Source: Opitutaceae bacterium
GTDB taxonomy: Bacteria; Verrucomicrobiota; Verrucomicrobiia; Opitutales; Opitutaceae
Length of the DNA: 64,000 bases
Assembly (NCBI GenBank): GCA_016711225.1
Contig: JADJTK010000051.1
Location: 62,001 to 126,000, forward strand
Direction of reading: 5' to 3'
The translations under genes were made by a program, and so were the position numbers. Shown here in pieces: positions 54,050 through 63,132 of the stretch. How positions within the stretch are numbered: the stretch's first letter is position 1; the number at the start of each line of letters is the position of its first letter. The notes below the pieces were generated by a model. That model searched no databases. It was not told the origin of the DNA and saw only the letters and a program-made list of their open reading frames with translations.

Positions 54050-55999
54050 TCAGGGCGCCAGCAATTGCAGGGTGGCGACGAGCTCCTCGAGCTTCGGCGG
54101 TTTGCCCAGCACGGCATCGACCGACGCGCTTTTCTCCCCGTCGTCGTTCATGCTATTGCCCCAACCGGTCATCATGATGACGGGGACGGCGGGCTTGAGG
54201 GCCTTGACCCCTCGCGCGACTTGGTGGCCGTCGAAATCGGGCATGCCGAGGTCGGTGATGACGACCTCGTAGTGATCCCTTCCGTCCATGGTGGCGCGGA
54301 ACATCTCCAATCCCTCGCGGCCGCCGCCGGCTACGGCGACCCGGTGACCGAAGGTCCCCAGGCAATCGGCCAGGAGGTCGCGCAGCTTCGGTTCGTCGTC
54401 AACGCAGAGGATACGCAGCGAGCGTCCGGAGGCGGCGGGGGTGGACGCCGGGGCGGCGGGCGGTTCCGGCAGCGGCCGCACGGGAAAGACGAGGCGCAGG
54501 GTGGTGCCCCGCTGCGGCACACTGTCGATCTCGATGAGGCCGTTGTGGCGCCGCATCATTCCGTAGACCATCGAAAGGCCCAGGCCGGTGCCGCGCTGCG
54601 CTTTGGTGGTGAAGAACGGTTCGAGGCAGTGCTGCCGGGTCTGCTCATCCATGCCGCTGCCGTTGTCGCAGACCTCGATGGCGATCTGTTCCTGCGATCC
54701 CTCGACGCCGGCGCTGGGCGGTAGGATGAAAGTGCGTAGTTCGATTCGGCCGCCGCTGGGCAGCGCATCGACGGCATTGAATACCAGATTGATGAGCGCC
54801 TCGCGCAACTCGCAGGGATCGCCGAGCAGCGCCGGCAGTCCAGGTGTCGGTTTGCAGACGACCTCGATGGAAATGCCCTGGCGCTGGGCGTCGTCGCGCC
54901 AGCGAGGGCGGGTGAGTTCGGCGACCTCGGTGATGAGGCGGTCGACGGCGATCGCCTCCAGTTGCTCGGCGTTGGAGCGTTGCCGGTAGAACTCGCGCAT
55001 GCGGCCCACGATGTGGGCTACGTCCTCGGCGGCGCTCCGGATGTGGCCGAGGTAGCGGCGGGCGTTGGCCGGCAGGGCGGGGAGGGTCTGGGTGAGCAGC
55101 TCGGTGTAGGCAGAAACTGGACTGAGGGCGTTGTTGATGTCGTGCGCCACCCCGCTGGCCATCTGGCCGAGGGCGCGCAGCCGCTCCTGCTGGACGACGA
55201 CTTGTTGGGTGCGGCGCAGTTCATCGTAGGCCTGCTGCGCACCCTCGGTGAGGCGCACTTGGTCGTAAAGCCGGCGCAGTTGCTCCTCGCCGGTGATCAC
55301 CCGCGCTTCCAGTTGTTCCTTCTCCGAGCGCATGGTGGCGACCTCGGCGAGGATCTTCTCGGTCTTGTAGCGCACCTCCTCGAGCACCAGCACAATCATG
55401 CTCACGGCGATGAAGAGTTGGAGGACAGCGGCCACGAGGTAGCCGATGGCGTGGAGATCGGGGTACTGCTGGGCCACCGGGAAGAAGGCCAGATAGACGC
55501 CCCAGAGCAGGAAGCCCAGCGCGAGCATGCCGGCGCCCACGTAGGGGAGCCGGCGGCGGACGCGGTAGAAGCACACGCCGGCGAAGGCGCTGCCTGAGCC
55601 GAGCAGAATGAATACCGGCAACTGGATCTGGAGGGTGCTGGTTGCCACTTTCGGAATCACGAAGGTCCAGGCGACCAGGAAGAACATGAACAGCCCGAAG
55701 AGGGTCTGCCGGACCGGGATGTCGAGAAAGCGCAGTGTGCCCCAAAGCATGAAGGCGGCCGAGATGGCCACGCAGCACTGCTTGAGCATCGAGATGAGGC
55801 TGGTCGGGTCTTCCGCGGGCCAGGTGAGGCCGAGGGTGAGCCAGAGCGCGTAGGAGAGCCAGGCGGCGGTCCAGATGGTGAAGTATTCGCGTTTGGTGTA
55901 GCGATTGAGGTAGTAGAACAAGCCTACTAGGACCCACACCGAGAGGAGCGAGACCAAGAGGGTCGCTTGGAGGTAAGCCTGGGCAAATCCCGAATCCAT
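54050..55999 (-). CDS. Membrane hybrid histidine kinase with C-terminal receiver
   Basis: A 649-aa protein. About seven hydrophobic helices (residues 8-205) form an N-terminal sensor. A coiled coil follows (215-260, TMRSEKEQLEARVITGEEQL). HisKA has ALGQMASGVAHDINNALSPV (phospho-His), and HATPase has REALINLVFNAVDALPSGG, VCDNGSGMDEQTR and RGTGLGLSMVYGMM. The receiver domain at about 520-645 has ILCVDDEPKLRDLL and acceptor Asp in VVITDLGMPDFDG. This NtrB-like core plus REC layout acts in a phosphorelay. No cognate output regulator is adjacent. It starts at ATG 55999 and is transcribed away from the Kup genes. Confidence 0.92.
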   Translation of the reverse strand: MDSGFAQAYLQATLLVSLLSVWVLVGLFYYLNRYTKREYFTIWTAAWLSYALWLTLGLTWPAEDPTSLISMLKQCCVAISAAFMLWGTLRFLDIPVRQTLFGLFMFFLVAWTFVIPKVATSTLQIQLPVFILLGSGSAFAGVCFYRVRRRLPYVGAGMLALGFLLWGVYLAFFPVAQQYPDLHAIGYLVAAVLQLFIAVSMIVLVLEEVRYKTEKILAEVATMRSEKEQLEARVITGEEQLRRLYDQVRLTEGAQQAYDELRRTQQVVVQQERLRALGQMASGVAHDINNALSPVSAYTELLTQTLPALPANARRYLGHIRSAAEDVAHIVGRMREFYRQRSNAEQLEAIAVDRLITEVAELTRPRWRDDAQRQGISIEVVCKPTPGLPALLGDPCELREALINLVFNAVDALPSGGRIELRTFILPPSAGVEGSQEQIAIEVCDNGSGMDEQTRQHCLEPFFTTKAQRGTGLGLSMVYGMMRRHNGLIEIDSVPQRGTTLRLVFPVRPLPEPPAAPASTPAASGRSLRILCVDDEPKLRDLLADCLGTFGHRVAVAGGGREGLEMFRATMDGRDHYEVVITDLGMPDFDGHQVARGVKALKPAVPVIMMTGWGNSMNDDGEKSASVDAVLGKPPKLEELVATLQLLAP

Positions 56000-56289
56000 G
56001 CCGCAGGCGTAGCCGGGAAACGGGAGGGAGGGAACCCGATTCTTGCGGACCGGTGAAGTGACCGGCCGGATTCACCGTTGCTTCAGCAGTTGGACACGGA
56101 GGGAAGGCCGGCGCTGGGGCTCGACGGTGGGGCCGGACCTTGTGTCCGTGCCGGCTAGGGCTGCGATGGCGTGTCGTGCAAGCGCGCCTCGCTGCGAAGA
56201 AGGCGAGGCGCTGGCCTTCCATCACCTTTGGTGGAGAACTGGCCAGCACCATCGCCCGGCCAAGGAGTGCTGCCGGCTGAGGGGCTCGT
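56000..56289. other. Intergenic region between Kup 1 end and the hybrid kinase start
   Basis: About 290 bases with the kinase promoter at the left. Repeated GGCCGGACCTTGTGTCCGTG-type and GTGTCGTGCAAGCGCGCC (56169-56186) segments look like diverged dispersed repeats. No gene was seen. Confidence 0.4.
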
Positions 56290-58176
56290 TCAGAGCTGGA
56301 TGGGCAGGCCGATCTCGATGATCTGATTGGGGGGGATACGGTAGTAGTCCTTGGCCGGGCGGGCGTTGCGGCTAAGGAAGGCGTAGAGGGATTTTTGCCA
56401 TTCCCAGAGCGGAGCGTCGCCGCCGGTGAGCACCATCTCGCGGTTGAAGTAATAGGTCGTGGTCATCGGTTCGATCTGCACACCTCCGGCGCGCAACCGT
56501 TCGACCAAGGCGGCCACGTCGGGGGACTCCATGTAGCCGTAGCGGCCGACCGCGCGCCAGACTCCTTGGCCGAGATCGCTGAAGGTGAGCCGCTCGGCGT
56601 CGGGCACGTGCGGCTCGGGTTCGGCGTCGATGGTGAGCAGCACGACGGTCTGTTGCACGCAACGGTTGGACTTGAGGTGGTGCAGCAGGGCCAGCGGAGT
56701 GCCCTTGGGGTTGGAGGCCATGAACACCGCGGTACCGGCCACGCGGTGGATGGTGCCGCCCGCGAAGAGCGAGGCGGCATCGACGCTTTGCAGCCCATGG
56801 CCGTAGACGCGGTCATAGATGATCTCGCGACCGCGTTTCCACACTTGCATGACGAGGAGGATGCCGATGCCCGTGGCCAACGGCAGCCAGCCGCCGTGGG
56901 GGATCTTCGGAATGTTGGAGACGAAGAGGGCGAGGTCGATGGCCAGGAAGAAGGCGCAGAGGGAGGCGGTTGCCGGCCAGGACCAGTGCCAGCGCCGGCG
57001 AGCCACGAAATAGAAGGCCACGGTGGTCATGGTCATCGCTCCGGTGACCGCGATGCCGTAGGCGCCGGCGAGGCGCTCGGAGGAGCCGAAGCCGAGCACG
57101 GTGGCGATGGCGCCGATGGCGAGCATGCGGTTGACCAAAGGCAGGTAAATTTGGCCTTCCCGCTCGGCACTGGTGTGGCGCACGGTCAGGCGGGGGAAGA
57201 AGCCGAGCTGGATAGCCTGCCGGGTGAGCGAGAAGGTGCCGGTGATCAATGCCTGGCTGGCGATGATGGTGGCGGCGATGGAGAGAAGGACTAGGCCCAG
57301 GCGGGACAGGCCGGCAGGGGCGAGCGCGAAGAACGGGTTGGTGAGGTCCTCGGGGCGGGCGAGGGCGTGGGCGCCTTGTCCGAAATAGTTGAGCACGAGC
57401 CCGGGTAGGACCACCCAGTACCACGCCCGGACGATGGCGCGGCGGCCGAAGTGGCCCATGTCGGCGTACAGCGCCTCCACTCCGGTGATGGCCAGCACCA
57501 CCGAGCCCAGCAGCAAAAGGATGCGCCCGGGGAACTGGGCGAGTAGGCGCCAGCCATGGATCGGGTTAATGGCGTGCAAGATTCCGGGGTTTTGGGCCAC
57601 GTGCCAGGCGCCGAGCAGTCCGATTACGAGGAACCAGACCAGGATGACCGGCCCGAAAAGCCGCCCGATCACCGCGGTGCCCTTATGTTGCGCCCAGAAA
57701 AGGCCGGCGAGAATCCCGCAGGCCAGTAGCGGAATGTAGGGCTGGATAGCGGGCGCTACCGTGCGGAAGCCCTCGGCGGCAGCGAGCACCGAGATGGCGG
57801 GGGTGATCATGCCCTCGCCGTAGAGCAGAGCAGCCCCGGCGAGGATGACGGCGATACCGATGGTCATCTTGCGTACGGGGGAGTTGTCGCGGCGTTGCAG
57901 GGCGAGCAGGGCGAAGATGCCGCCCTCGCTGTGGTTGTCGGCGCGAGTGATGAAGGACAGGTACTTCACGCTGACCACGAGCACGAGGGCCCAGAGAACG
58001 AGGGAGAGCACGCCGAGCACGCCAGCGGCGCGGTCGTCCGCCGGGAGGTGTTGGAGACACTCGCGCAACGTGTACAGCGGACTGGTTCCGATATCACCGA
58101 AGACCACACCGAGCGCACCGAGGGTGAGGGCGGTGCGGGTTTGGGAGGGAAGCGGCGCGGCGGTGGGTTGGCTCAT
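56290..58176 (-). CDS. kup: Kup-family potassium uptake protein 1
   Basis: A 628-aa inner-membrane transporter from ATG 58176 (MSQPTAAPLPSQTRTALTLG). The Kup signature GALGVVFGDIGTSPLYTLRE opens the first helix. About twelve hydrophobic segments follow, including GMITPAISVLAAAEGF and YADMGHFGRRAIVRAWYWVV. A 130-residue cytoplasmic tail ends IIEIGLPIQL. It imports K+ with H+. It is the downstream member of a tandem pair with Kup 2. The two share the same tail motif and most likely arose by duplication. Confidence 0.95.
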   Translation of the reverse strand: MSQPTAAPLPSQTRTALTLGALGVVFGDIGTSPLYTLRECLQHLPADDRAAGVLGVLSLVLWALVLVVSVKYLSFITRADNHSEGGIFALLALQRRDNSPVRKMTIGIAVILAGAALLYGEGMITPAISVLAAAEGFRTVAPAIQPYIPLLACGILAGLFWAQHKGTAVIGRLFGPVILVWFLVIGLLGAWHVAQNPGILHAINPIHGWRLLAQFPGRILLLLGSVVLAITGVEALYADMGHFGRRAIVRAWYWVVLPGLVLNYFGQGAHALARPEDLTNPFFALAPAGLSRLGLVLLSIAATIIASQALITGTFSLTRQAIQLGFFPRLTVRHTSAEREGQIYLPLVNRMLAIGAIATVLGFGSSERLAGAYGIAVTGAMTMTTVAFYFVARRRWHWSWPATASLCAFFLAIDLALFVSNIPKIPHGGWLPLATGIGILLVMQVWKRGREIIYDRVYGHGLQSVDAASLFAGGTIHRVAGTAVFMASNPKGTPLALLHHLKSNRCVQQTVVLLTIDAEPEPHVPDAERLTFSDLGQGVWRAVGRYGYMESPDVAALVERLRAGGVQIEPMTTTYYFNREMVLTGGDAPLWEWQKSLYAFLSRNARPAKDYYRIPPNQIIEIGLPIQL

Positions 58177-58256
58177 CCGGAGCGGGCAGTGTGGAGCCAG
58201 TGGCGACGGCGCCAAGTTGTTTCATCCGGCGTCGCCACAACAGGGTGCTGGCCGAC

Positions 58257-60138
58257 TCAGAGCTGGATGGGCAGGCCGAGTTCGACGATCTGGCTGGGCG
58301 GAATGGCGAAGTAGTCGCGCGCCGGGCGGGCGTTGCGGCTGAGCAGGCCGTAGAGGCGTTTCTGCCAGGCCGGCATCGGTGAGGTCCCGCCGGTGACCAC
58401 CATCTCGTGGTTGAAATAGTAGGTGGCCGAGGCGGGCTTGAGCGGCAGGCCGTGCTGGCGGGCGGCCTCCAGGAGCGCGCCGGCGTCGGGGGATTCCATG
58501 TAGCCGTACCTGCCGACCACACGCCAGCAGCCTTCGCCGATCTCCGAGACGGTGAGGCGGTCGGCCTCGGCCACGTAGGGAATCGCTTCGGTGACTACGC
58601 TAAGGATGGCGACGTGTTCGTGGAGGCTGCGGTTGGCCTTGAGATGATGGACGAGAACCAGCGGGGTGCCTCGAGGGTTGCCCGCCATGAAAACGGCGCT
58701 GCCGCGGACCCGCGAGACGCTGCGGCTGCGGGCCATGGTCTTGAGCTCGTCCTCGGTGATCTCGTTGGAGTAAACGCGGCGAACCACCTCGCCCTTGCCG
58801 GTGCGCCACGTGTGCATGATTACCAACACGGCGGCGCCGATGACGAGAGGGAGCCATCCGCCGTCCTTGATCTTGCTGAGGTTGGCGCCAAAGAGGGCGG
58901 AATCGATGGCGAGGAAGAGCCCGCAGAGCGAGGCCGCCTTCCAAAGGGGCCAGCGGGCCCGGCGCAGCACGGCGAAGTAGGCGATGGTGGTGACCACCAT
59001 GGTGCCGGTGACTGCGATCCCGTACGCCGAAGCCAGGGCTGTGCTGGATTTGAAGGCGATCGTCACCCAGATAGTGGCGACGGCGAGGGAAAAGTTGACC
59101 AGGGGCAGGTAGATCTGGCCTTCGAGGGCGGCGCTGGTGTGGCGCACCGCGAGCCGCGGGAGGAAGCCGAGCTGCATCGCCTGTCGGGTGAGGGAAAAGG
59201 TACCGGAGATGAGCGCCTGGCTGGCGATCACCGCGGCGGCGACGGACAGGCCGGTCAGGGCGATGCGCGGCCAGCCGGCGGCGGCGAGGGCGAAGAAGGG
59301 GTTGGTCGCATCTCCCGGGTGGGCGAGCGCCCAGGCCCCTTGTCCGAAGTAGCTTAAGACGAGTCCGGGCATGGCCACGGTGTACCAGCCGGTGGCGATG
59401 GCTTTGCGGCCGAAATGACCGAGGTCGGCGTAGAGGGCCTCCGCTCCGGTGAAGGCCAGGACCACCGCGCCCAGCAGCGTCGTGATTTGGGTATTGCCGG
59501 AGGCGAGCAGACGCACGGCGTGGAGGGGGTTGAGCGCGGCGAGCACTGACGGGTAGTGGCTGATGTGCCAAAGACCGAGTGCGGCCAGAGTGCCAAACCA
59601 GGCCAGCATGAGAGGACCAAAGACCTTGCCGATCGAACCAGTGCCTAGGCGTTGGCTGAAGAAGAGTCCGAAGAGAACGACCACGCTTAGCGGAACTACC
59701 CAATGCTCCAGCCCCGCATTGACGGCCACCAGACCTTCCATGGCACCTAGCACCGAGACAGCCGGGGTGATCACGCCGTCGCCGTAAAGCAGAGCTGCGC
59801 CGATGAGGAGCAGGAAGATCCAGGGGGTGATCTTGCCGGCGCCTGGTTTTTCCCCACTGAGTGCGAGCAGGGCGAAGATGCCGCCTTCGCCACCGTTGTC
59901 CGCACGTGTGATGCACCACACGTATTTCACGGTGACCACGAGAAAGAGCGACCAGAAGACGAGGGACAGCACGCCAAGAATGCCCGAGTCGCGTTCGCCG
60001 GCGGGCAAGGCCGCCAGGGCATTCGCGAAAGGTGTAGAGCGGGCTGGTGCCGATGTCGCCAAAGACGACGCCGAGGGCCCCGACGACCAGGGCGAGACGG
60101 GCCGGCGAGGCGGCGGAATGATGCGGGGGATGGCTCAC
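58257..60138 (-). pseudogene. kup: Kup-family potassium uptake protein 2, frameshifted near the N-terminus
   Basis: From GTG 60138 the protein begins SHPPHHSAASPARLALVVGA and reaches GVVFGDIGTSPLYTFREC. An extra C in a CCC run near 60023 then shifts the frame. The continuing frame reads ALAALPAGERDSGILGVLSL through about eleven more helices to QIVELGLPIQL. Without that base the protein would be 626 aa and intact, much like Kup 1. As sequenced, only an N-truncated protein could be made. It lies 80 bases upstream of Kup 1 on the same strand. Sequence error and real mutation cannot be told apart here. Confidence 0.88.
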
Positions 60139-60298
60139 GAAGCCGGGGACCCTAGCGGTCGGCGGGCACAAACCAAGCGGTTTTCGGCCGGGGAGCAGGC
60201 GGAGGATGGCCTCGGGGCAGGAGCTGGTTTGGGCGACCCAGCTCCGGGCGTTGTGTCCAGGCTTGGCAAACCGGAAGGGCTGCCCAACCTCGCCCGTC

Positions 60299-61132
60299 AT
60301 GTCGATCCAGTGGCAGCCCTGCAAAACCTACGAGGATATCCTCTACCACAAGGCCGGCGGCATCGCGAAGATCACGATCAACCGTCCCCAGAAACGGAAC
60401 GCCTTTCGTCCGAAGACCGTCTTCGAGCTTTACGACGCGTTTCTTGACGCCCGTGAGGACCAGCAGGTCGGCGTGGTGCTGCTCACCGGCGCCGGCCCGC
60501 ATAGCGACGGTAAGTACGCCTTCTGCGCCGGCGGCGACCAGAGCGTGCGCGGCCACGCCGGTTACATCGGCGAGGACGGCGTGCCGCGCCTCAACGTGCT
60601 CGACCTGCAGAAGCTCATCCGCTCGATGCCGAAGGTGGTGATCGCGCTAGTGGCCGGCTATGCCATCGGAGGCGGCCACGTGCTGCACTTGGTGTGCGAT
60701 CTCACCATCGCGGCCGACAACGGCATCTTTGGCCAAGTGGGGCCGGCCATGGGCAGTTTCGACGGCGGCTTTGGCTCCGGCTATCTGGCTCGTATCGTGG
60801 GGCAGAAGAAGGCACGCGAGATTTGGTACCTTTGCCGCCAGTACACCGCAGCGCAGGCCCTCGAGATGGGGATGGTCAACACCGTGGTGCCGGTGGCGCA
60901 GCTCGAGGCCGAGGGCGTGAAGTGGGCCGGTGAGATTCTCGAGAAGAGCCCGATCGCGATCCGCTGCTTGAAGGCGGCGTTCAACTGCGATGTCGACGGC
61001 CAGCAGGGCATCCAGGAGTTGGCGGGCAACGCGACGATGCTCTACTACATGACCGACGAGGCGAAGGAGTTCCATCGCGCCCAGCGCGAGAAGCGCAAGC
61101 CCGACGCGCGCAAGTTCCCCTGGCTGCCGTAG
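60299..61132 (+). CDS. menB: 1,4-dihydroxy-2-naphthoyl-CoA synthase
   Basis: A 277-aa crotonase-fold protein from ATG 60299 (MSIQWQPCKTYEDILYHKAG). Features of MenB are the oxyanion-hole AFCAGGDQSVRGHAGYIGED, VAGYAIGGGHVLHLVCDLTI, GPAMGSFDGGFGSGYLARIV with the MenB-specific GSFDGG, and KKAREIWYLCRQYTAAQAL. The C-terminus is the MenB-type EFHRAQREKRKPDARKFPWL. It closes the second naphthoquinone ring in menaquinone synthesis. No other men gene is in the window. Divergent from Kup 2. Confidence 0.95.
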   Translation: MSIQWQPCKTYEDILYHKAGGIAKITINRPQKRNAFRPKTVFELYDAFLDAREDQQVGVVLLTGAGPHSDGKYAFCAGGDQSVRGHAGYIGEDGVPRLNVLDLQKLIRSMPKVVIALVAGYAIGGGHVLHLVCDLTIAADNGIFGQVGPAMGSFDGGFGSGYLARIVGQKKAREIWYLCRQYTAAQALEMGMVNTVVPVAQLEAEGVKWAGEILEKSPIAIRCLKAAFNCDVDGQQGIQELAGNATMLYYMTDEAKEFHRAQREKRKPDARKFPWLP

Positions 61133-61213
61133 GGCCCGGGGAAGGGGGAAGCGGCGGCGTTTGCGCGGATATGCTCGTTCGCGTCGCGGCCAGTATTGGC
61201 CCTCCATCGGACA

Positions 61214-61240
61214 TTGTGGGAGAGCGAGCTTGCTCGCGAC
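61214..61240 (+). repeat. REP-like palindromic repeat
   Basis: TTGTGGGAGAGCGAGCTTGC followed by TCGCGAC. It shares the GTGGGAG-x-GCxxGCTTGCxCGC core with the unit at 16729 and lies in the 300-base gap between menB and the msrA leader, where nothing else was seen. Confidence 0.55.
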
Positions 61241-61524
61241 TTGGACAATCGCGTGCCGGGTCTTCTCCCGCAGTCCTTGGGGCTTGGCGGGCGGTTGACC
61301 GGGCTCGGCGAAGGATCGCCATCAGCGGCGCTGAAGTACGCGCGGCGCGCACGGTGCCGGCGCTACCACCTGTGCCGAGGGCTTGAGTCTTCCGGCACCC
61401 CTCGGACTTTGCGCGGTCCCAATCGCCGCCATGAGCCGAACCTGCCGATCCCTTCTGTTCACCGCGTTTGCGGTGCTGCTCAGCTTGAACATGAACGCCA
61501 ACCCATCCTCCGCTTCCACCGATC

Positions 61525-62046
61525 ATGCGGGCACCTCCGCCTCATTCGTTCGCCTACTTCGGCGGCGGCTGTTTCTGGTGCCTGGAGGCTTCCCTGGAAA
61601 CCCTGCCGGGCGTCGTTGCTGTGGTGTCCGGTTATGCCGGCGGCGCTGTGGTGAGCCCCACCTATCGGCAGGTCTGTTCGGGCGACACTGGGCATGCTGA
61701 AGTCGTGCGGGTCGAGTATGATCCGGCGAGAATCACCTACGCCACGCTCCTGGAGCAGTTCTGGCGGATCCACGATCCGACCACGCTCAACCGCCAGGGG
61801 CCCGACGAGGGCACGCAGTACCGCTCGATCATCCTCCATGCCGACGAAGTGCAGCGGCTTGCCGCCGAGCAGTCGCGCACCGCCGCGCAGACCAAGTTCG
61901 GCGGGCGCATCGTCACCGAGATCGTACCGCTGTCGAAATTCTACGAGGCCGAGGCCTATCATCAGGACTATTTCCGCAATAATCCGGACCAAGCGTACTG
62001 TCGTGCGGTGATTGCGCCCAAGCTCAAGAAGCTCGGGATCAAGTGA
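61525..62046 (+). CDS. msrA: Peptide methionine sulfoxide reductase MsrA (possible frameshifted export form)
   Basis: A 173-aa protein from ATG 61525. The catalytic site is YFGGGCFWCLEASLETLPGV, followed by SGYAGG, DTGHAEVVRVEYDP and the C-terminal EAYHQDYFRNNPDQAYC with resolving Cys. It reduces methionine-S-sulfoxide in proteins. In another frame, ATG 61431 starts MSRTCRSLLFTAFAVLLSLN, a convincing signal peptide. Removing one base near 61548 would join it to the catalytic domain and give a 204-aa exported MsrA. So the annotated start may be a consequence of a one-base insertion. Confidence 0.9.
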   Translation: MRAPPPHSFAYFGGGCFWCLEASLETLPGVVAVVSGYAGGAVVSPTYRQVCSGDTGHAEVVRVEYDPARITYATLLEQFWRIHDPTTLNRQGPDEGTQYRSIILHADEVQRLAAEQSRTAAQTKFGGRIVTEIVPLSKFYEAEAYHQDYFRNNPDQAYCRAVIAPKLKKLGIK

Positions 62047-62098
62047 TCCCTCGTTTTCCCTCATTGCCACGGCGCCGGGAAGTGCGTGCCATCCCGGC

Positions 62099-63085
62099 AT
62101 GACCGTTGATTCGTCTCCCCGCATCAAGTGTGGCGTGGCCGGTGTCGGCTACCTCGGCCAGCATCATGCCCGGATCTATCGCGCGCTGCCCGGCGCCGAG
62201 TTGGTCGGCATCTTCGAGACCAACGATGCGCGGGCTGAGGAGATGTGCCGTACGCACCAGTGTCGGCGTTTCGCCACGATCGAGGAACTCGGCCGCGAGT
62301 GCGACGTGGTGAGCGTGGTGGTGCCGACGGACCGGCACTGCGAGGTGGCGCTGCCTTTGCTCGCCGCCGGTTGTCACCTGCTCATCGAGAAGCCGATCTG
62401 CGTGACCTTGGCGGAAGCCGAGCGAATTCTCGCCGCGGCGCACGAGCACAACTGCCTCGTGCAGGTCGGACATATCGAGCATTTCAACCCGGTGATGGGC
62501 TACCTCGAGAACGAGGTGCGCGAGGCCAAGTACATCACCACCGAGCGGCTGGCACCGTTTCAGCCGCGCGGCACCGAGGTGGGCGTGGTGCTCGACCTGA
62601 TGATCCACGACATCGGCATCGTGCTGGCGCTGGTGAAATCGCCCATCCGGCGCATCGACAGCGTGGGCATGAGCGTGCTCTCGAAAACCGAGGACATCGC
62701 CAACGCGCGCATTGAGTTCGAAAACGGCTGCGTGGCCAACCTCAACGTGAGCCGCATGAGCCTGAAGAAGAACCGCGAGATCCGCGTGTTCCAGCCGACG
62801 GGATACCTGTCGCTCGACTTCATGAACCAGACCGGGCACCTCGTGCGCCGCGAGGGCATGCTGGCCTACGCCGGCAAGCTCATGGCCGGAGTGGTGAAAC
62901 CGGGCGACCTTACGGCGATCCCGCTGGAGCAGATCCCGATCGAGAAGGGCGAGCCGCTGGCGTTGGAGCTGGCGTCGTTCCTCGACGCGGTGACCAAGGC
63001 CAAGCAGCCCAAGGTCGGGGGGGTGTTGGGCAAGACGGCGCTTGAGGTGGCGATCACGATCACCGAGCAGATCCGCGGCAAATAG
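62099..63085 (+). CDS. Gfo/Idh/MocA-family oxidoreductase
   Basis: A 328-aa protein from ATG 62099. The N-terminal NAD(P) Rossmann motif is CGVAGVGYLGQHHARIYRAL, the EKP catalytic motif is in HLLIEKPICVTLAEAERIL, and GHIEHFNPVM and VVLDLMIHDIGIVLAL carry the conserved Asp-xx-His residues. It oxidises or reduces a sugar or sugar nucleotide. Relatives named GnnA act on UDP-GlcNAc for lipid A, but the substrate here is not decided by sequence. It follows msrA by 52 bases and precedes the secreted protein by 47 bases, all on the plus strand. Confidence 0.87.
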   Translation: MTVDSSPRIKCGVAGVGYLGQHHARIYRALPGAELVGIFETNDARAEEMCRTHQCRRFATIEELGRECDVVSVVVPTDRHCEVALPLLAAGCHLLIEKPICVTLAEAERILAAAHEHNCLVQVGHIEHFNPVMGYLENEVREAKYITTERLAPFQPRGTEVGVVLDLMIHDIGIVLALVKSPIRRIDSVGMSVLSKTEDIANARIEFENGCVANLNVSRMSLKKNREIRVFQPTGYLSLDFMNQTGHLVRREGMLAYAGKLMAGVVKPGDLTAIPLEQIPIEKGEPLALELASFLDAVTKAKQPKVGGVLGKTALEVAITITEQIRGK

Positions 63086-63132
63086 AGCGTTTTCCCGTCT
63101 CCTCCACGGCTCGATTGCACCAGATTCCCCGC

